Shown here in pieces: positions 13,501-25,581 of a DNA stretch of 64,000 nt (position 1 is its first letter; every line of letters starts with the position of its first letter). Both the position numbers and the translations under genes were made by a program. The notes under the pieces are model-generated. The model was not told the origin of the DNA. It did not search any database and saw only the letters and a list, made by a program, of their open reading frames with translations. The stretch spans positions 225,306 to 289,305 of the forward strand of contig JAVXUO010000938.1 in assembly GCA_033065855.1 (NCBI GenBank). The letters are read 5' to 3'. The stretch comes from Escallonia rubra. Its lineage: Eukaryota > Streptophyta > Magnoliopsida > Escalloniales > Escalloniaceae.

Positions 13501-16500
13501 TGTAGCGGTGGTTTAATGGTGTGGAGGTGGTGTTGATAATGGGTGGAGGGTAGGCGGACGGTTGGTTGGCTGTGGTGGTGGAGAACAATCGTTGTGGGTT
13601 TGATAGGGTGGTTGCCATGGTGGTGGTTTGATGGTGTGGTGGTGGTGATGATACTGGGTGGTGGAAGGGTGGGCGCCTGGGTGGTGGGTTCAATTCGGTG
13701 GTGAGACGATGGTTGTGGGTTCAATGGGGTGGTTGTTATGGTGGTGGTTTAATGGTGTGGTGGTGGTGGTGGTGTTGATGGTCGAACAGTGGGGGGCGGT
13801 GGGCTGGCTCAGGTGGTGGGGAACTGTAGTTGTGGGTTTGATGGGGTAGTTGTACTGGTGGTTGCTTCAGGGTGTGGTGGTGGTGTTGTTAATGGGTGGT
13901 GTGTGGGTGGGAGGTCGGCTAGTTGTTGTGGTGGGGAACGATGGTGGTTGGTCTGATCGGGTGGTTGTCGTGGTGGTGGCTTAAACCCACATAGGAGTTG
14001 GTAGTGGTGGCCAAAAGTATGCCATAACTAGTAGTGGGGGTGGAATTTTTTAAGGGAAGAAGAAGACGATGAGAAGGAGAGAATGAAAGGGACTACCACA
14101 AACGTCCCTAAAGTACATGCGTTTCGCCAAGATTGTCCTCAAACAATCATGAAGATTGATTTGCAAGTTCATTTTGGGGCATCTAAGAGCCATTTCCTAA
14201 CATCGGCTAATGTAGGGACCTAGTGGGAGCACTTACAATAGTTGAGGGACGAATTTGGCTAAAATGATAGTTTAGGGACGATCTTGCCAAAACGCTTATA
14301 GTTTAGGGACATTTTTTATAGTTCTTGCTAAAAAGTATAACCCTAATCGCCACAACCACCACCTACTACGGCCCATACCACCACCCTTAGTAGCAGGGAA
14401 CTCCTAATATGGTGACGCTTCTCTCTCGGAAACTCACTTTTGCGATCCCAAGTTAGGAGCTCCATGGGATCTCGTCCCAAGCTAATATGGATGAAATCCC
14501 GTCATCTGGAGAGAGATGCATGGAACAAGTGAGAGAGTACCTGAAAATCAAGCCCTATTGAACTCAATTCCTTTTTTCTCTCTTCCTTCAAGTCCTTAAA
14601 GCCTCCTTGTCTGTTGTTGCTAGCTACCTCCTTGAGAGAATAGAGCTTGTCAATCAGTGCTCTCTCTCTCTCTCTCTCTCTCGCTCGCTCGCAAATTATA
14701 CTAAACAAATGGTAATACTATTTACGCATTTATTTATTCAAGCCGCTCCCAACCTTAGATTCTTCCAGGTGCTCCCGCCCCCGTGGGCTTTGTGCAACTA
14801 AGCCACCACCCCACCACCCAATTATTTTTCTCATTGTCACAAAAATCTCAATCACAAAACGCACCCCACCTGAATTTACGGCTTACTATGGTGTAGGAAT
14901 GGTATACCATGGATGATGCCGATGGATCTGGTAGTGTGGTAGCGTTGGATTTGTTGTGATTGTTCTTTAGAGGGGTATAAAAGTAAAAACAAGAAAAGGA
15001 GGGGTAAATGAGTCCTTTCATGCAAGCTGTCTGTATTTTATCCAGTCAAAGGATTTTACTGATATCTCGAATAGGTAGCGGATATGCCTAAGATTACCCC
15101 TTAACCTCAAGGGGTTCGCTGAAATTATTCCAAGAAAGTATCTTAGTACCCTTCAAAGCAATATAGGAAATGTCATATGTTCCTTGCATCTACCATTTTG
15201 AATACCAAAAACTCAGATGAAGTTCTATGGATTCAGTACTTACTCGGCTAAACCAGCTGGATTGCTCTTTAAACTGTGATGCCTAATGTCCTTCTCACAT
15301 GCTATCCCAGAACACTAGTTCTTCACTTCACACAAAGCAAAGGTAATGACCCTCGATAAATTGGCAAGATAGTGGAAGGGTGAGAGATGCTGCCTGTTTC
15401 GGTGTGTTTCTGCAATTTACACTGTTGAGCACCTACTTCTGAAGTCAGATTAAAAAGCTCCGCTGTAATCTTTGCAATTCTGATCCTGAGGGGAGGGGGG
15501 TGATTTATGAGGCTCAGCCTTTAAAAGGGAAACCTTTCCCAAACTGGCAGAGCACCCTTAAACCGCGGTTATCATTTGTGTACAGAAAGGAACACTCAAA
15601 TTTTAAGAAGAAATTTTCAATTGTTTTGGCTGACAGTATAAGATCACATTTAAGCTAGGGCAGTATAAATCTTATTCACTTTGAGGAGGACCATTACCTT
15701 AACTAGGGGCTTTGGTGCCTAGGCATTTTTTTGGTTATCCAGGCAAGATTCTTGACGCCCTACCCAATCAACCCCACCCGGGCAACGAATAGGAGGAAGA
15801 TGAAAATCAACTTTGTTAGGGGAGATATTTAGATATTTGAACACTTCCAGGAGTCTCTGTACTGCGAAATATACAACTACAAGGCTTGTTATATAGAAGA
15901 GGAGTGAATTAATGTAAAAGGAAAGGGCTTTACCATTGCTTCACATGTGGAGTAGAGCTCCAACAATCTGTAAGAGAGGTAAGACAATTCAAAGAAACAA
16001 AAATTAGAAGCAGCAAAACTAACATTATGCTCTCAAGTAGAAGTGGCATTACTTAATAAAGTGATATAAAGTGCAAATATTCGTATATAAATGCACGTCA
16101 TCTATGGGTCCTAATCCCCAGCTAGAGCTGGCAAATTCCCTAACTTGCCAACGCATCTGTGGCCGTGAACGTTGGCGACACGGACGGTCAAGATCGCTTA
16201 TTTTTTTAGTGAACTAACACCTGCTTTCTAACAGGTAGAACAGTGATCTTGACAAAAATACCCTTCTCTCTCTAGTTCCTTCTCTCTATCGTTGGAGGTG
16301 ACCAACAAACCGACGAGGAGCGACAAACAGAGAGAGAAGCGACGAATCAAGAGGAAAGCATGGACACACGTGAAGAGGGCAGTTAACATTCAAGCTACAG
16401 CTCATGGAGTCGAACGAGCAGTAGTGGCATAATGGTGAACTTCACTGTCCTCGGGCGCTGAAAATTCGTCAAAAAAACTAATCTGGGCCATTCACATCAC

Positions 16501-19500
16501 CAACGTGGATGGCTGGATACGCGTTCACCACTTAGGGAACTTGACAGCGCCATCGATGGATCAGCTCCGATCATATAGATATATGATGGGAGCTGATCCA
16601 TCATTTATGCATTGTTGACAGTCGTGATAAATTTTCATTGTCCTCTACAGAACATAACGAGCGGTACTTTTTACCAAAATACCCCTGCTGTTGTATTCAC
16701 CCAATTACCCATCTCTCTCTCTCTCTCTCTCTCTCCCCCCCCCCCCCCACACACACAAATCTCCCCGTCTCTCTTTCCCTTGAGAACGAAAACCCAATTG
16801 GACTACAGTTCCTGTATAGTTGAATGACTTGAATCTTATATTCATTATTGTTTTGGGTTCAAGAAATCTACACATACCCACCATCGAATCTCAACATAAT
16901 ATTCTTCTGGTGTTTTGTTGATTTAGGTATGAATCACCAAACGGAAATCAAAATCTCATCCAACCCTGTCCATCTCACATGCAAAACTAGATTTGCACCA
17001 TCTGCCACAATCCAATCTCCACCCCCCACCCCCTTTCTTTCTGACGCACAAACAGAGGTGAACAACTAAAGATCTCAAACTCGCGAGTGAAATCTATCCA
17101 GATGCATACAAGGTGGTGATGACGGTGAAGCATAACCAGGTTTCTAATGGGTGGACGGACGGTTAGCCGTGATTCTCGATTACTTCAGGCGGCTATGGAG
17201 CGGTGAGGGTGTGGGAGGTGATGAAGTAGCGAGGGTGTTGGTGGTGATAACGTAAGTGGCGGTGGTCATGAAGGAAGGTGTGGGTTGTTGTGGTACGGAT
17301 TGCGATGGGTGGGGTGATCCATGATGGGTAGAAGAACGAGAAAAGAGATGAATGAAAAATGTTGACATAAGGAAATGCTTGAGCAGTGAGAAAAACGTTA
17401 TTTGGCCCGTCTGCCCAACACTGGAGCGGATGACAATAAAAATTGCTACAAAAAAAATTATCTAGACCGTCCACGATGCGTAAGTGAACGGCCAGATTCC
17501 CGCTGACAAGTTTGGGAACTTGTCAGCGATATCAATGGAGTAGCCCCTATATGTGTGTGCGAGTGTACACAAATACCACCACCCCCCCCCCAACCCCCCA
17601 ACCTAAATACACACACATATATGTAGATATATATGTGTATGTATATATGTATCTATATATATATGTAGAGAGAGAGAGAGAGAACAGAGGAAATGTGTCT
17701 CGGAATGCTTAAACCTACAAACTATTTTGCAAAATTGAGCAAAGTGTGAACTGAATAATCCGCAAGCAATTTGATCAGACCTAAGCTTTTCATAATCAAA
17801 TCAGTTGTACAAGTAGGTGCTATTACTTATAATTAGCCACACAGAGTAATGTATTAGTGGTTCCGGAAGCAAAACCAAACAAGAATTAAAATGGCAGCAA
17901 GGTCAGCTATAAAATTTTCTGGCAGAACATGGGGAAAATGTGATCCCCGCTATTTAAGAATCTCATACATCTGCTAGAAAATCGCACAATATCATTCAGA
18001 TGTCAAGATTGTCTTTGTAAGACTCGATGCCAAGTGTAAACATCTAGATAAAAGCTACCTTGCCTGATCGATTTCCTTTCATTATAGATGTTATCCCTAA
18101 GTAGAAAGATACCTCCCAACTATCTTTCCACATGTTCATTACAAGATTAATTTACGAAAGGAAATGGCAGAATGTTGTCTAGAGACACCCCACGGACCGT
18201 GGTGCCTATCACTATGAGCCATTACATAATATAAACATATTCTGTGCCTCTTTATGCGTGACCTTGCCCCCTAATCTACTGGTCGAGGACTAAACGAAGC
18301 ATGATTATAGTCCCAGATCAGTGAATGTATACTTGCTAGGCAAGATTAGTAGAAAGTCTGGACTCTACACCAGGACATAAAAATTTGCAACATAAAATTT
18401 GCTTCCGAACAGACAAGTAGCAAAGGTTATATGAATAGAGGGGCAGGATAATTCGACGTATTCAACAACACACTTACAGATATATAGAAAGAACCAGTAT
18501 CAGATTAAAACATTAAGCCTAAATAAGCATCAACCCCTTCTTCCAAATTCATCTAGGCTTACAAATGAGACGTAAGCTTGTGCATATAGCTTTCACTCCT
18601 TATTTGAAATTGAAATTTATTTTTGAGAAGAAAAGAGAAACAATATACTCAATTTCTTTAACTGAAAGCATAGATGCTAACCTGTATTGACCTCATCACC
18701 CCCCAAGTGGAAGAGCTCGAACGGAAAAATTTTCCTCATGTCTGCAAAAGTGAAAGTAAAAACAAAGAATGATTTACAAAGAAAGAAGATACTTACAGCA
18801 AACGCTAACCCTTAGTTCTGACATTTATAGAATCTTGAATATGTCATGTTAGTCATCACAACTTATAGACAACTACAAACCTATTGAGTAATAGTAGAAA
18901 ACTTGAGGGCTTGACGCTGTCACATCCTCTTTCTTTTTAGTTATCACGTTGTTCTGATTAAGCTAAAACCATATAGGTTTTGTCAAAGAGCCCCAAGGCA
19001 AAAGGATCACTGCAATATAACAGCATCTAGGATCATACTAATATATCACCAGGATACCTTTGAGTAAATTAACAAAGTGGCTCACCATGCAAGCCACTTA
19101 TGAAGCAGCATGGATCAATTGCTTGGCAGTTACTTGGGTTAGCAAGCAATTGCTCATATATGGTAGAGTAATAGAGTTAAAAATAACAACAGAGCAACTC
19201 TTTGGCGTATACAGTAAAAGACACCTGCATCTTTTCACTCAAACGTAGAGGAAATGGTTGGAGCATTCCAAGTTCAACTTATAAGATACGCTTATAACAT
19301 TTGACCACTCATGCTTAGTAGGCATGCATACAGAAAACAGAGTCCGCTTGTTTGATCCATGAACCATGTGACAATCACCTCAACAAAGTTGTTGGTAATG
19401 CATGACGCATTCAGAGGTCTTAGCTGTACAGTAGACCTTCACATGACATGAACACTTAGTCTTATGAAGCCATAACACATTCAAAGGTCTTAGCTATATA

Positions 19501-22500
19501 GTAGATCTTCACATGAAATGAATACTTGTTCTATGAGGCCATGCTTCTCTAGAACTATGAGCTGCAAATGAATAGTACTTGCTCGGAGAAGTCATTCAAA
19601 AGGCACACTTTAGGCAAAAACTCACAAGCCAGACAAAGCAGCAAGTTGCACATGCAGCTAAAACAGTAACAGAGAGCAAAGCATATTACTAAACCTTAAC
19701 CTGTAAGAATGCCAGACAACACATCAAAGGTAAAGTTTTTCGTAACATCCAGCGGCTCTCTACAGGAAGGCGAAGGCCACAGATCAGGATAACCAGCACC
19801 CCTGCATGGAATGCAGAAGATCAGCTAAAATTTCAAATTTTGAATGATGGAAATTAGTATACTGCACCAAACAATGGCCCCAAGAATGTTATTCGGCAGA
19901 CAAATCAAAATGTGCTATCAGGCTCAGATTGTTCAAATGCTCTTTCTTCTTAAATCAATAGAAATTAGTAGATATAAATCTCTCAGAGTATAAAGAGTCC
20001 AATTATAGTTGTATCATGAAAATCTGTACTATACTTTCAAAAGAACAGATATATACGAAGAGTTCCACTCCATCTTTATCTGATCATCTTCTAGGACAAA
20101 TCACATTAAAGTCCAACTTTTCCCTTATAAGGACCAAAAAGACACACAAAATTTTGTCATGTATCCTCGAAATGCCTATATGAAAATATTATTCCACAAA
20201 AAATGAAATCTTTTTAGTTTCAGAGTTTAACAGGTGATAGATTTTATTCGTCTCAAAATCACGAATAATATGTTTTATAACTCAAAATAGTGAGCCTATA
20301 CAGATTCTAACTTTTTGAACTTTGAAGTAGATGTTGATGAAACCGATCTGTGGCTTATTTTCCACTGACTTTGTCAATCAAATATAGCTGTAGCTATATA
20401 TGGTAAAGAAGATTAGCCAAGAAGTTAAATATTTATTGTAGTCGCATTGTAACATAAACGTCTCCCATAAATGAGAAAGTGCAGCCAGAAAAATTAGGAG
20501 AATTACAGTACTGGCATTTCAAAATATGAGGTCAATACAGTAACAATTAACAATTGACTATTATCTAGTTCAATTGTTATAACTCAAATGCTGTACTCCA
20601 CATGGTATATAACCAGACGGATGGAATGATTTGGTTTACACAGATGAACCGTTGGATATCCTTACTATTCTATCATGACTTTACGCTATTGACCAAATAT
20701 TGTTTCTCTTATGACGAAATCATTTAATATAACAGAATGTCCTATTTAAGGGGATAAAGACGGGCGTCATGAGATAGTCTACATTTGCAGAAGAATTTGG
20801 AAAAAAATAAATACTCTATATCGCCTTCTTGATCTAACAAAAATTTCTTCAGATTTGTCTGTTTTGTCCTTTACGATCTTCCTTCTAATGCTTAGTTTCG
20901 TATAAGCCACCCAATAAACAGGCATGATCAATTTAATTGGTGCATGAGCGTGATTATAATCACCCCTCGTGTTTGTAGTATGAATTTTGCTTATCACTTG
21001 GTTATTTGGATGCACTCGTGCTTGAAGCTGCAAAAGCTAAGTGGAGATAGGATTAATGATTTTGAACCCTTATTTAGTCCAATATATACGTACCGTCTGA
21101 CACCCTATTTTCATCATCAAGTCTTACAGAACTCTTTCGAAGAGAGTGACTGACTGAAAAACAGAATATCAAAGAAAGTAAATAAAAGATGGGATGTGTG
21201 AAAGAACTGTACCACGACTCTGCATGACCGGGAATGTCTATTTCAGCCATAACATTTATACCTGAGAGAAGGTAGTCAACATGGTCAGAAGAGGGCTCCA
21301 AAGTGAACTTCAGCTAAACCAAATGGGTAGTACAAGATCTAGCAATAGTAAGGAAACCCCAAACCTTTAGCCTAACAGGGAAATAACTAGACTGCTTTTC
21401 TGTAAGTTCACAAATGCACATATGTAGTACACAAAGCTTTGAATATGGATGTAAGACAACTCAACTAGCCTTAGCCTCAAACTACTTGGAGTCTGCTGGT
21501 TCATACAAACAAAATAACGGTAATTAAATTGGCACATGACTTAATTAGAGTATTAAGTATTTTGCATATAATCACGTACCTCTCATTTTGGCAAAGCTTC
21601 ATATGCAACCACATCGAGGAGAAAAGGAAAAGGAAAGCACAAAATTAGCATATTGCAGAAGGAGAAACAAAGACATGAACAGAAAAATAGAAGATAGCAC
21701 AAGGAGACTTGAAAGAGAAAGCACACGATTGTAATGAATAAGTACATTAGAAACAACAAGACACGATTGCAAATTAACTAAAACAATTTATCTTATTATG
21801 AATTATAGAAGAAGATTATTTAAATCAAGCAAGGCTAACAAATTAGAAAGAGATCTTACTTAACTATGTCATAAGCATCCTCAATAGTGTAGCGCTCCCA
21901 CTTTGTATATGCACCTTTCCACAGATTTGGATATGTAGGTACTTCTAACGGAAATGATTCCTCGTCTATGATATGCCAATGGAGGACATTCTACTTAATG
22001 CAATGCTCAGTATCAGGCTTACAGATAAATAGATCATACCCAGAATAACTTTCACTTGTGAAATACAAGCAAGAGAAGAATTGACAAGTGACTAACTTAC
22101 AAGTTTAGCATACGACATAGCTTCAAGTATTTGCTTAATCACATCAATTGGTAAATAGTGTCTTGAAGTATCTGCATACAGTTAAAAATACGATAGAAAT
22201 CAAATGAATATTCTAGCCAGGATCATAATAGATGCAGCCAAATTTTCGTTATTAACAAAGAATGTGGCTTACCAAGCAAAAGACCGCGATAAACAAATCT
22301 CGGTTTGTCTCTTATGTACCATGGAGCCTTGTATACTTTCACAGTTTTAGTTTCATAGTCGAAAGTGCATAATTGGCTGAATGTCTGAAAAGTAACAACG
22401 AGGTACAAAAAGTTTTCAGGAGAGAGATCTCATTTGTCATCAGTTCAATCATTTAAGGGCAATAGCATGTTACTGCTAGAGGAAAACCCATGTCACCCAA

Positions 22501-25346
22501 GTTAATTAGCCCTCGAAGGCCATTGTTTTGGAAAAAGACGTATGTAGCATTAAGAAATAGCTTATGTCACATGTTAGAGTTAGACACAGTAATAAATTAT
22601 TGTAATCAAGTTTATAGAGTTGTGCAATAGTAGCGGAAAACAATACCCGCCTGGACTGATGCCAACTTCTCATTGACAAGTCCACAAAAGGAAGTTCAAG
22701 TCAGATTTCCAAAAAAGAAGCTAGAGGACAGGAGAGTGGTCAACTGCTCATCAAAAGAAAGATGAGTTGATCGAGTTAACTCCAATATGGCCGCCCGAAG
22801 CTCCATTTGGAAGGGTGAATCTCCCTATCAAACCCCCACCCCCCAGCGATTGACCTAAATGAAGCCTGGTTCTGAACCAGCCGCTGGCAGAGGAGATATC
22901 TCATAGTCTAGGTAGCACGGACACGGACACGGTGTCGGTGTCCGACACCGACGGGGACACCGGACACCGCAATTTTCAAAAAATTAGATTTTGGACACCG
23001 CAGGACACCGCTATTTTTTAATATATTTTTATTATATATATATATAAAATAAATACCAAATATATTTCACAACCTAAAATAATAAACAATAATGAAATAC
23101 TACTAAAATAAGGAATTCAAATAAATACAAGTCATATTTAAAACATTTATTTGGTAACTAAACAAAAAAACTAAGTAAAAGAGGGAGGGGGGGTTTTTCG
23201 GTAGTGTCCCAGACTTAAAACATTTATTTGGTAACTAAATAAAAAAACTAAGTAAAAGAGGGAGGGGGGGGTCTTTCGGTACTGTCCCGACAGACAGATG
23301 AAGAGAAAAGGAAAAAACAAAGGGAAAGATGGAAGATGCAGACCTGTGGGTCAGCGACGGGCCGACGGCAGTGGAGGACCTCCGGCGACGACGACAGTGG
23401 ACAGATCTGTCGACTTCGGTAGCCGACGACGACGACAGTGGACAGATCTGTTGACTTCGGTAGCCGGCGACCTTCAGATCTGTTGGCTCCGGCAACATCG
23501 GCGACAGATCGGCAACACCGGCGACGATAGAAGAAGACGGCCGACAGATTAGAGCACTCGTGAGGTGAGAAAGAAGAAGACGACCCCCAAAAACTGTCCG
23601 ACACTTCTCCACGCCGTGTCCGACACTCCTCGACGAAGTGTCCGACACGGTGTCGGAAAATTAAAAAAAAAATGAAAAAATTCCGACACCGATTGGCGGT
23701 GTCCGACACGTGTCGGGCGGTGTCCGGAGGGTGTCGGGGTGTCCGTCCGTTTAGGACACCAAACCTCCACCTAGGAGAGGTGTCCGTGCTTCAGAGCTCA
23801 TAGTCTTGACCCCAAATAGACTTTCTAGTCAAATCCCGGCCACTTCTAGGACACTCACCAGTCACCACCACGTGACCGAGACGCCAAGACGACCATAGTT
23901 TTCCTTTTTTACCATTGGACAAAAATATGTAAACACGGTTTCATTAGAAAGTCTAGCACAGGCTTAAACATGATTCATGAATGTATCAATTGACAGAAGG
24001 CCAGAAGAAATAAGGGTCCTCAAATCTACCTATACAAAAACACATTCACGTTACACAAGTAGCTATAAACACATACACAAGCAAGTGCGCCAACATCCCC
24101 ACTCATTTTCTTCTATGCTCATATGCTAATATATCCCGATGTCATCCATAATAAGGTTGCGCAAATAAGGAAATTTTTTATTGCAGACAAACATCCAAAA
24201 AGCAAAGATGTAAAAGAAGCAGTGAACTCATGAATATTGTTGAATTCACATATTTGGCCTCATTAGGTAACAGGCATGCATATGCATGCACATAATGGAT
24301 CATAAAATTCTTATATGGAAGCAAGTTCCTATTCAAAAACAAGGGCTTCACTTCACAAGTTAACTACAAACATAAGCACATGTATCATATCATAATATCC
24401 TTCGTCACAAGTGCAGCATACATACCTCTAATCCACGCAAGGCACCATAAACAGAGTTTGCCTGTGGTCCACAGAAACTAAAAGCACTTAGCCAAACCAT
24501 CAGTGGAAAACCGCAAACCCAATTTACCATAGAAACTCATCTACTGCTATTATATCTCCAAAATAGAGCGAAAAGTTATCACGCTTCCACATGTTTTTGC
24601 AGCGCAGTTTAATCACATAACATAGCAATAGGGTCCAAAAACCATATAAAACTAGGGCAAACTACAATCATACAATAAATGTGCTAACTTAGATAACCAA
24701 GCGAGAAATTTGCACTCTCAGAAAGCTGCCAAAACCCCAAAACATAAGCATTCAGCATAAACTAAGTCAAAGTCTACCTCAATAACGGCCTGACCAACTA
24801 TTGATAGTCCATCATTCTTCGTCACAAACAACGAATAGCTCTCATCCACACCAAGCTGGAGCTGTAAATGAAAACACAATATCTAAAACAAACATCCACT
24901 CCGGTTCTAAATGCGAAGGAGAACGTGCCACGCTGGTCAAATTTTGAGAAAAGTGGCTCCACTCAAATGTTAACTACCTCCTCATTATCGGAATGGACAA
25001 TGATGATAAGATTAGTAATGTCGTAAACGGGCTCGCTCCTCTCGCCGGATGGCGACCCGGAGCAGTGCTTGAATATGATCCCCCTGTATCTCTCGAATGC
25101 ATCTCGTACAATTAGCGAGCCGCAGTCGACATAGAGCGAAAGATCGGGGCTGACGGTTAGGGTTTGGTCGCCGGAGGTGAATTTGGAGGGCAATGGCCAG
25201 AGGTACACGGGGGGGTCATCACTGAGGCTTGGGAGCGGATTTTGCGGGATAATACGAGAGTTAACAAAGAGGAGATTTATGAGGAAGAGGAATTGGAGAA
25301 GGGATTTGTTAGGGTTTGGTTTGGGGGAATTGGTGGTTATCATCAT
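10562..25346 (-). CDS. HEXO1: Beta-hexosaminidase 1, GH20 (15 coding exons)
   Basis: This glycoside hydrolase family 20 enzyme removes terminal GlcNAc/GalNAc. Arabidopsis HEXO1 is vacuolar and trims N-glycans. Exons in gene order: 25346-24978, 24861-24778, 24461-24426, 22384-22273, 22171-22101, 21990-21860, 21596-21580, 21261-21213, 19801-19701, 18741-18682, 15967-15934, 12254-12156, 11758-11699, 11604-11354, 10737-10562. All junctions are GT/AG and in phase, giving 1650 nt or 549 residues (Arabidopsis about 541). The N-terminus has a hydrophobic signal-like segment (about 16-29), then the GH20b domain. The catalytic domain shows NVLHWHIID, EIDIPGHAESW and HLGGDEVNT with the catalytic Asp339-Glu340 pair, and GEVCMWSE near the C-terminus. 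Exon 7 is only 17 nt. The frame looks intact. The 4-kb introns are swollen by insertions. It lies upstream of MKP1, as in Arabidopsis. Confidence 0.95.
10730..10998. repeat. Duplication around the last HEXO1 splice acceptor
   Basis: The block around the last acceptor (GCGCTCTAAAAGGTGAACAG at 10734-10753 on the plus strand) recurs at about 10812-10831. The adjoining CATCAATAGGTGA plus TTACATATATAGC sequence recurs again near 10968-11010. The second copy keeps a polypyrimidine-AG acceptor but leads into a short frame with a stop codon. It is therefore a decoy 3' splice site inside intron 14. Confidence 0.7.
12807..14325. mobile_element. Inverted MITE-like copies flanking a GT-rich array, in HEXO1 intron 11
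   Basis: Two related units of about 240-250 bp lie in opposite orientation at 12807-13057 and 14089-14325. Each is itself bounded by inverted ends of the type GGGACAACTATAAAAAATGT, with TTTAGGGACATTTTTT at the other end. Between them is a GGTGGTGGTTTGATGG-type minisatellite. Either this is one element with about 250-bp terminal inverted repeats, or two MITE insertions beside an array. I found no convincing target duplication, so the outer limits are uncertain. Confidence 0.6.
13290..13990. repeat. GGT-rich minisatellite
   Basis: Degenerate tandem units of about 80-100 bp are rich in GGTGG and contain GTGGTGGTTTGATGGTGTGG. Open frames on either strand are low-complexity artefacts (Gly/Val/Trp or Pro/His/Thr rich). 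Confidence 0.75.
14661..14692 (+). repeat. CT microsatellite
   Basis: A run of about 16 CT dinucleotides passing into CGCT, inside HEXO1 intron 11. Confidence 0.85.
16106..17547. mobile_element. Probable element with degenerate long inverted ends in HEXO1 intron 10
   Basis: The left end (GCTGGCAAATTCCCTAACTT, then GGCCGTGAACG and GGACGGTCAAGAT) matches the reverse complement of the right end (GCTGACAAGTTCCCAAACTT, then GGCCGTTCACT and GGACGGTCTAGAT) over about 85 bp with mismatches. A third partial copy lies near 16490-16560. A CT/poly-C microsatellite (about 16709-16751) and AT/GA microsatellites lie inside or beside it. No transposase is seen and the target duplication is not clear. Confidence 0.5.
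16709..16751 (+). repeat. CT microsatellite passing into poly-C
   Basis: About twelve CT dinucleotides run directly into about seventeen C residues, then ACACACACA. It is likely to be length-variable. Confidence 0.85.
17610..17682 (+). repeat. TA/TG-rich and GA microsatellites
   Basis: ACACACATATATGTAGATAT-type sequence is followed by an (AG)n run at about 17667-17682. It lies just outside the right end of the preceding element. Confidence 0.7.
19390..19545. repeat. Tandem duplication in HEXO1 intron 9
   Basis: A unit of about 75 bp containing ATTCAGAGGTCTTAGCTGTA and TTCACATGACATGAACACTT is followed by a diverged second copy. It does not touch an exon. Confidence 0.65.
22910..23796. mobile_element. 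Element with GCACGGACAC ends in HEXO1 intron 3
   Basis: This 887-bp insertion is flanked by a 10-bp direct repeat CTCATAGTCT (22900-22909 and 23797-23806). The left end is AGGTAGCACGGACACGGACA. The right end read inward is CTCTGAAGCACGGACACCTC. GTGTCCG/CGGACAC motifs are dense near both ends. Its GC-rich interior gives only low-complexity frames. It shares its terminal motif with 2368-3240. Confidence 0.7.
23139..23289. repeat. 77-bp tandem duplication inside the intron 3 element
   Basis: Two near-identical copies of a unit running from AAAACATTTATTTGGTAACT through GAGGGAGGGGGG to GTCCC lie head to tail. Confidence 0.8.
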
Positions 25347-25498
25347 TGGGGGCGAAGAAGAGAGGAGTGTTGACTGATAGAGACACTGCTGGTTGTTGAA
25401 GAAGGTGAAGAGCTGCTGTTTTTAAAGTTTGAAATTTGTTGTTTCCTAGTTTTTTAAAGTAAATATTTAAAATAACTTGAGGACTTAGATAGCAAGAA
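25347..25498. promoter_or_regulatory. Divergent intergenic region, HEXO1 and tRNA-His
   Basis: Only about 150 bp separate the HEXO1 start codon (minus strand) from the tRNA-His gene (plus strand). A TTTAAAAA element on the minus strand at 25419-25426 is a plausible HEXO1 TATA box. A CAA triplet at 25493-25495, just before the tRNA, matches the usual plant Pol III start. The HEXO1 upstream promoter must overlap or lie beyond the tRNA gene. Confidence 0.5.
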
Positions 25499-25570
25499 GT
25501 GGCTGTAGTTTAGTGGTTAGAATTCTACGTTGTGGCCGTAGAGACCTGGGCTCGAATCCCAGCAGCCACA
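25499..25570 (+). tRNA. tRNA-His (GTG), nuclear
   Basis: The 72-nt gene folds as a full cloverleaf. The acceptor GTGGCTG pairs with CAGCCAC and the discriminator is A. The anticodon stem CTACG/CGTAG closes the loop TTGTGGC with anticodon GTG. The T arm contains GGGCTCGAATCCC. CCA is not encoded, as expected for a nuclear gene. The sequence is of the nuclear type, not plastid or mitochondrial. The mature tRNA would gain G-1 after transcription. Confidence 0.97.
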
Positions 25571-25577
25571 TTTCCCC

Positions 25578-25581
25578 TTTT
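25578..25581 (+). terminator. Pol III T-run terminator of tRNA-His
   Basis: TTTT begins 7 nt after the tRNA 3' end, in the usual place for Pol III termination. Confidence 0.7.

Noticed and set aside
23235-23770. Ser/Arg-rich frames on both strands
   Set aside because: They fall inside the intron 3 element of HEXO1 and its GTGTCCG repeats.
25499-25570. Organelle-derived tRNA-His
   Set aside because: The sequence fits the nuclear plant tRNA-His form and has its own upstream CAA and T-run terminator; no other organelle sequence lies nearby.
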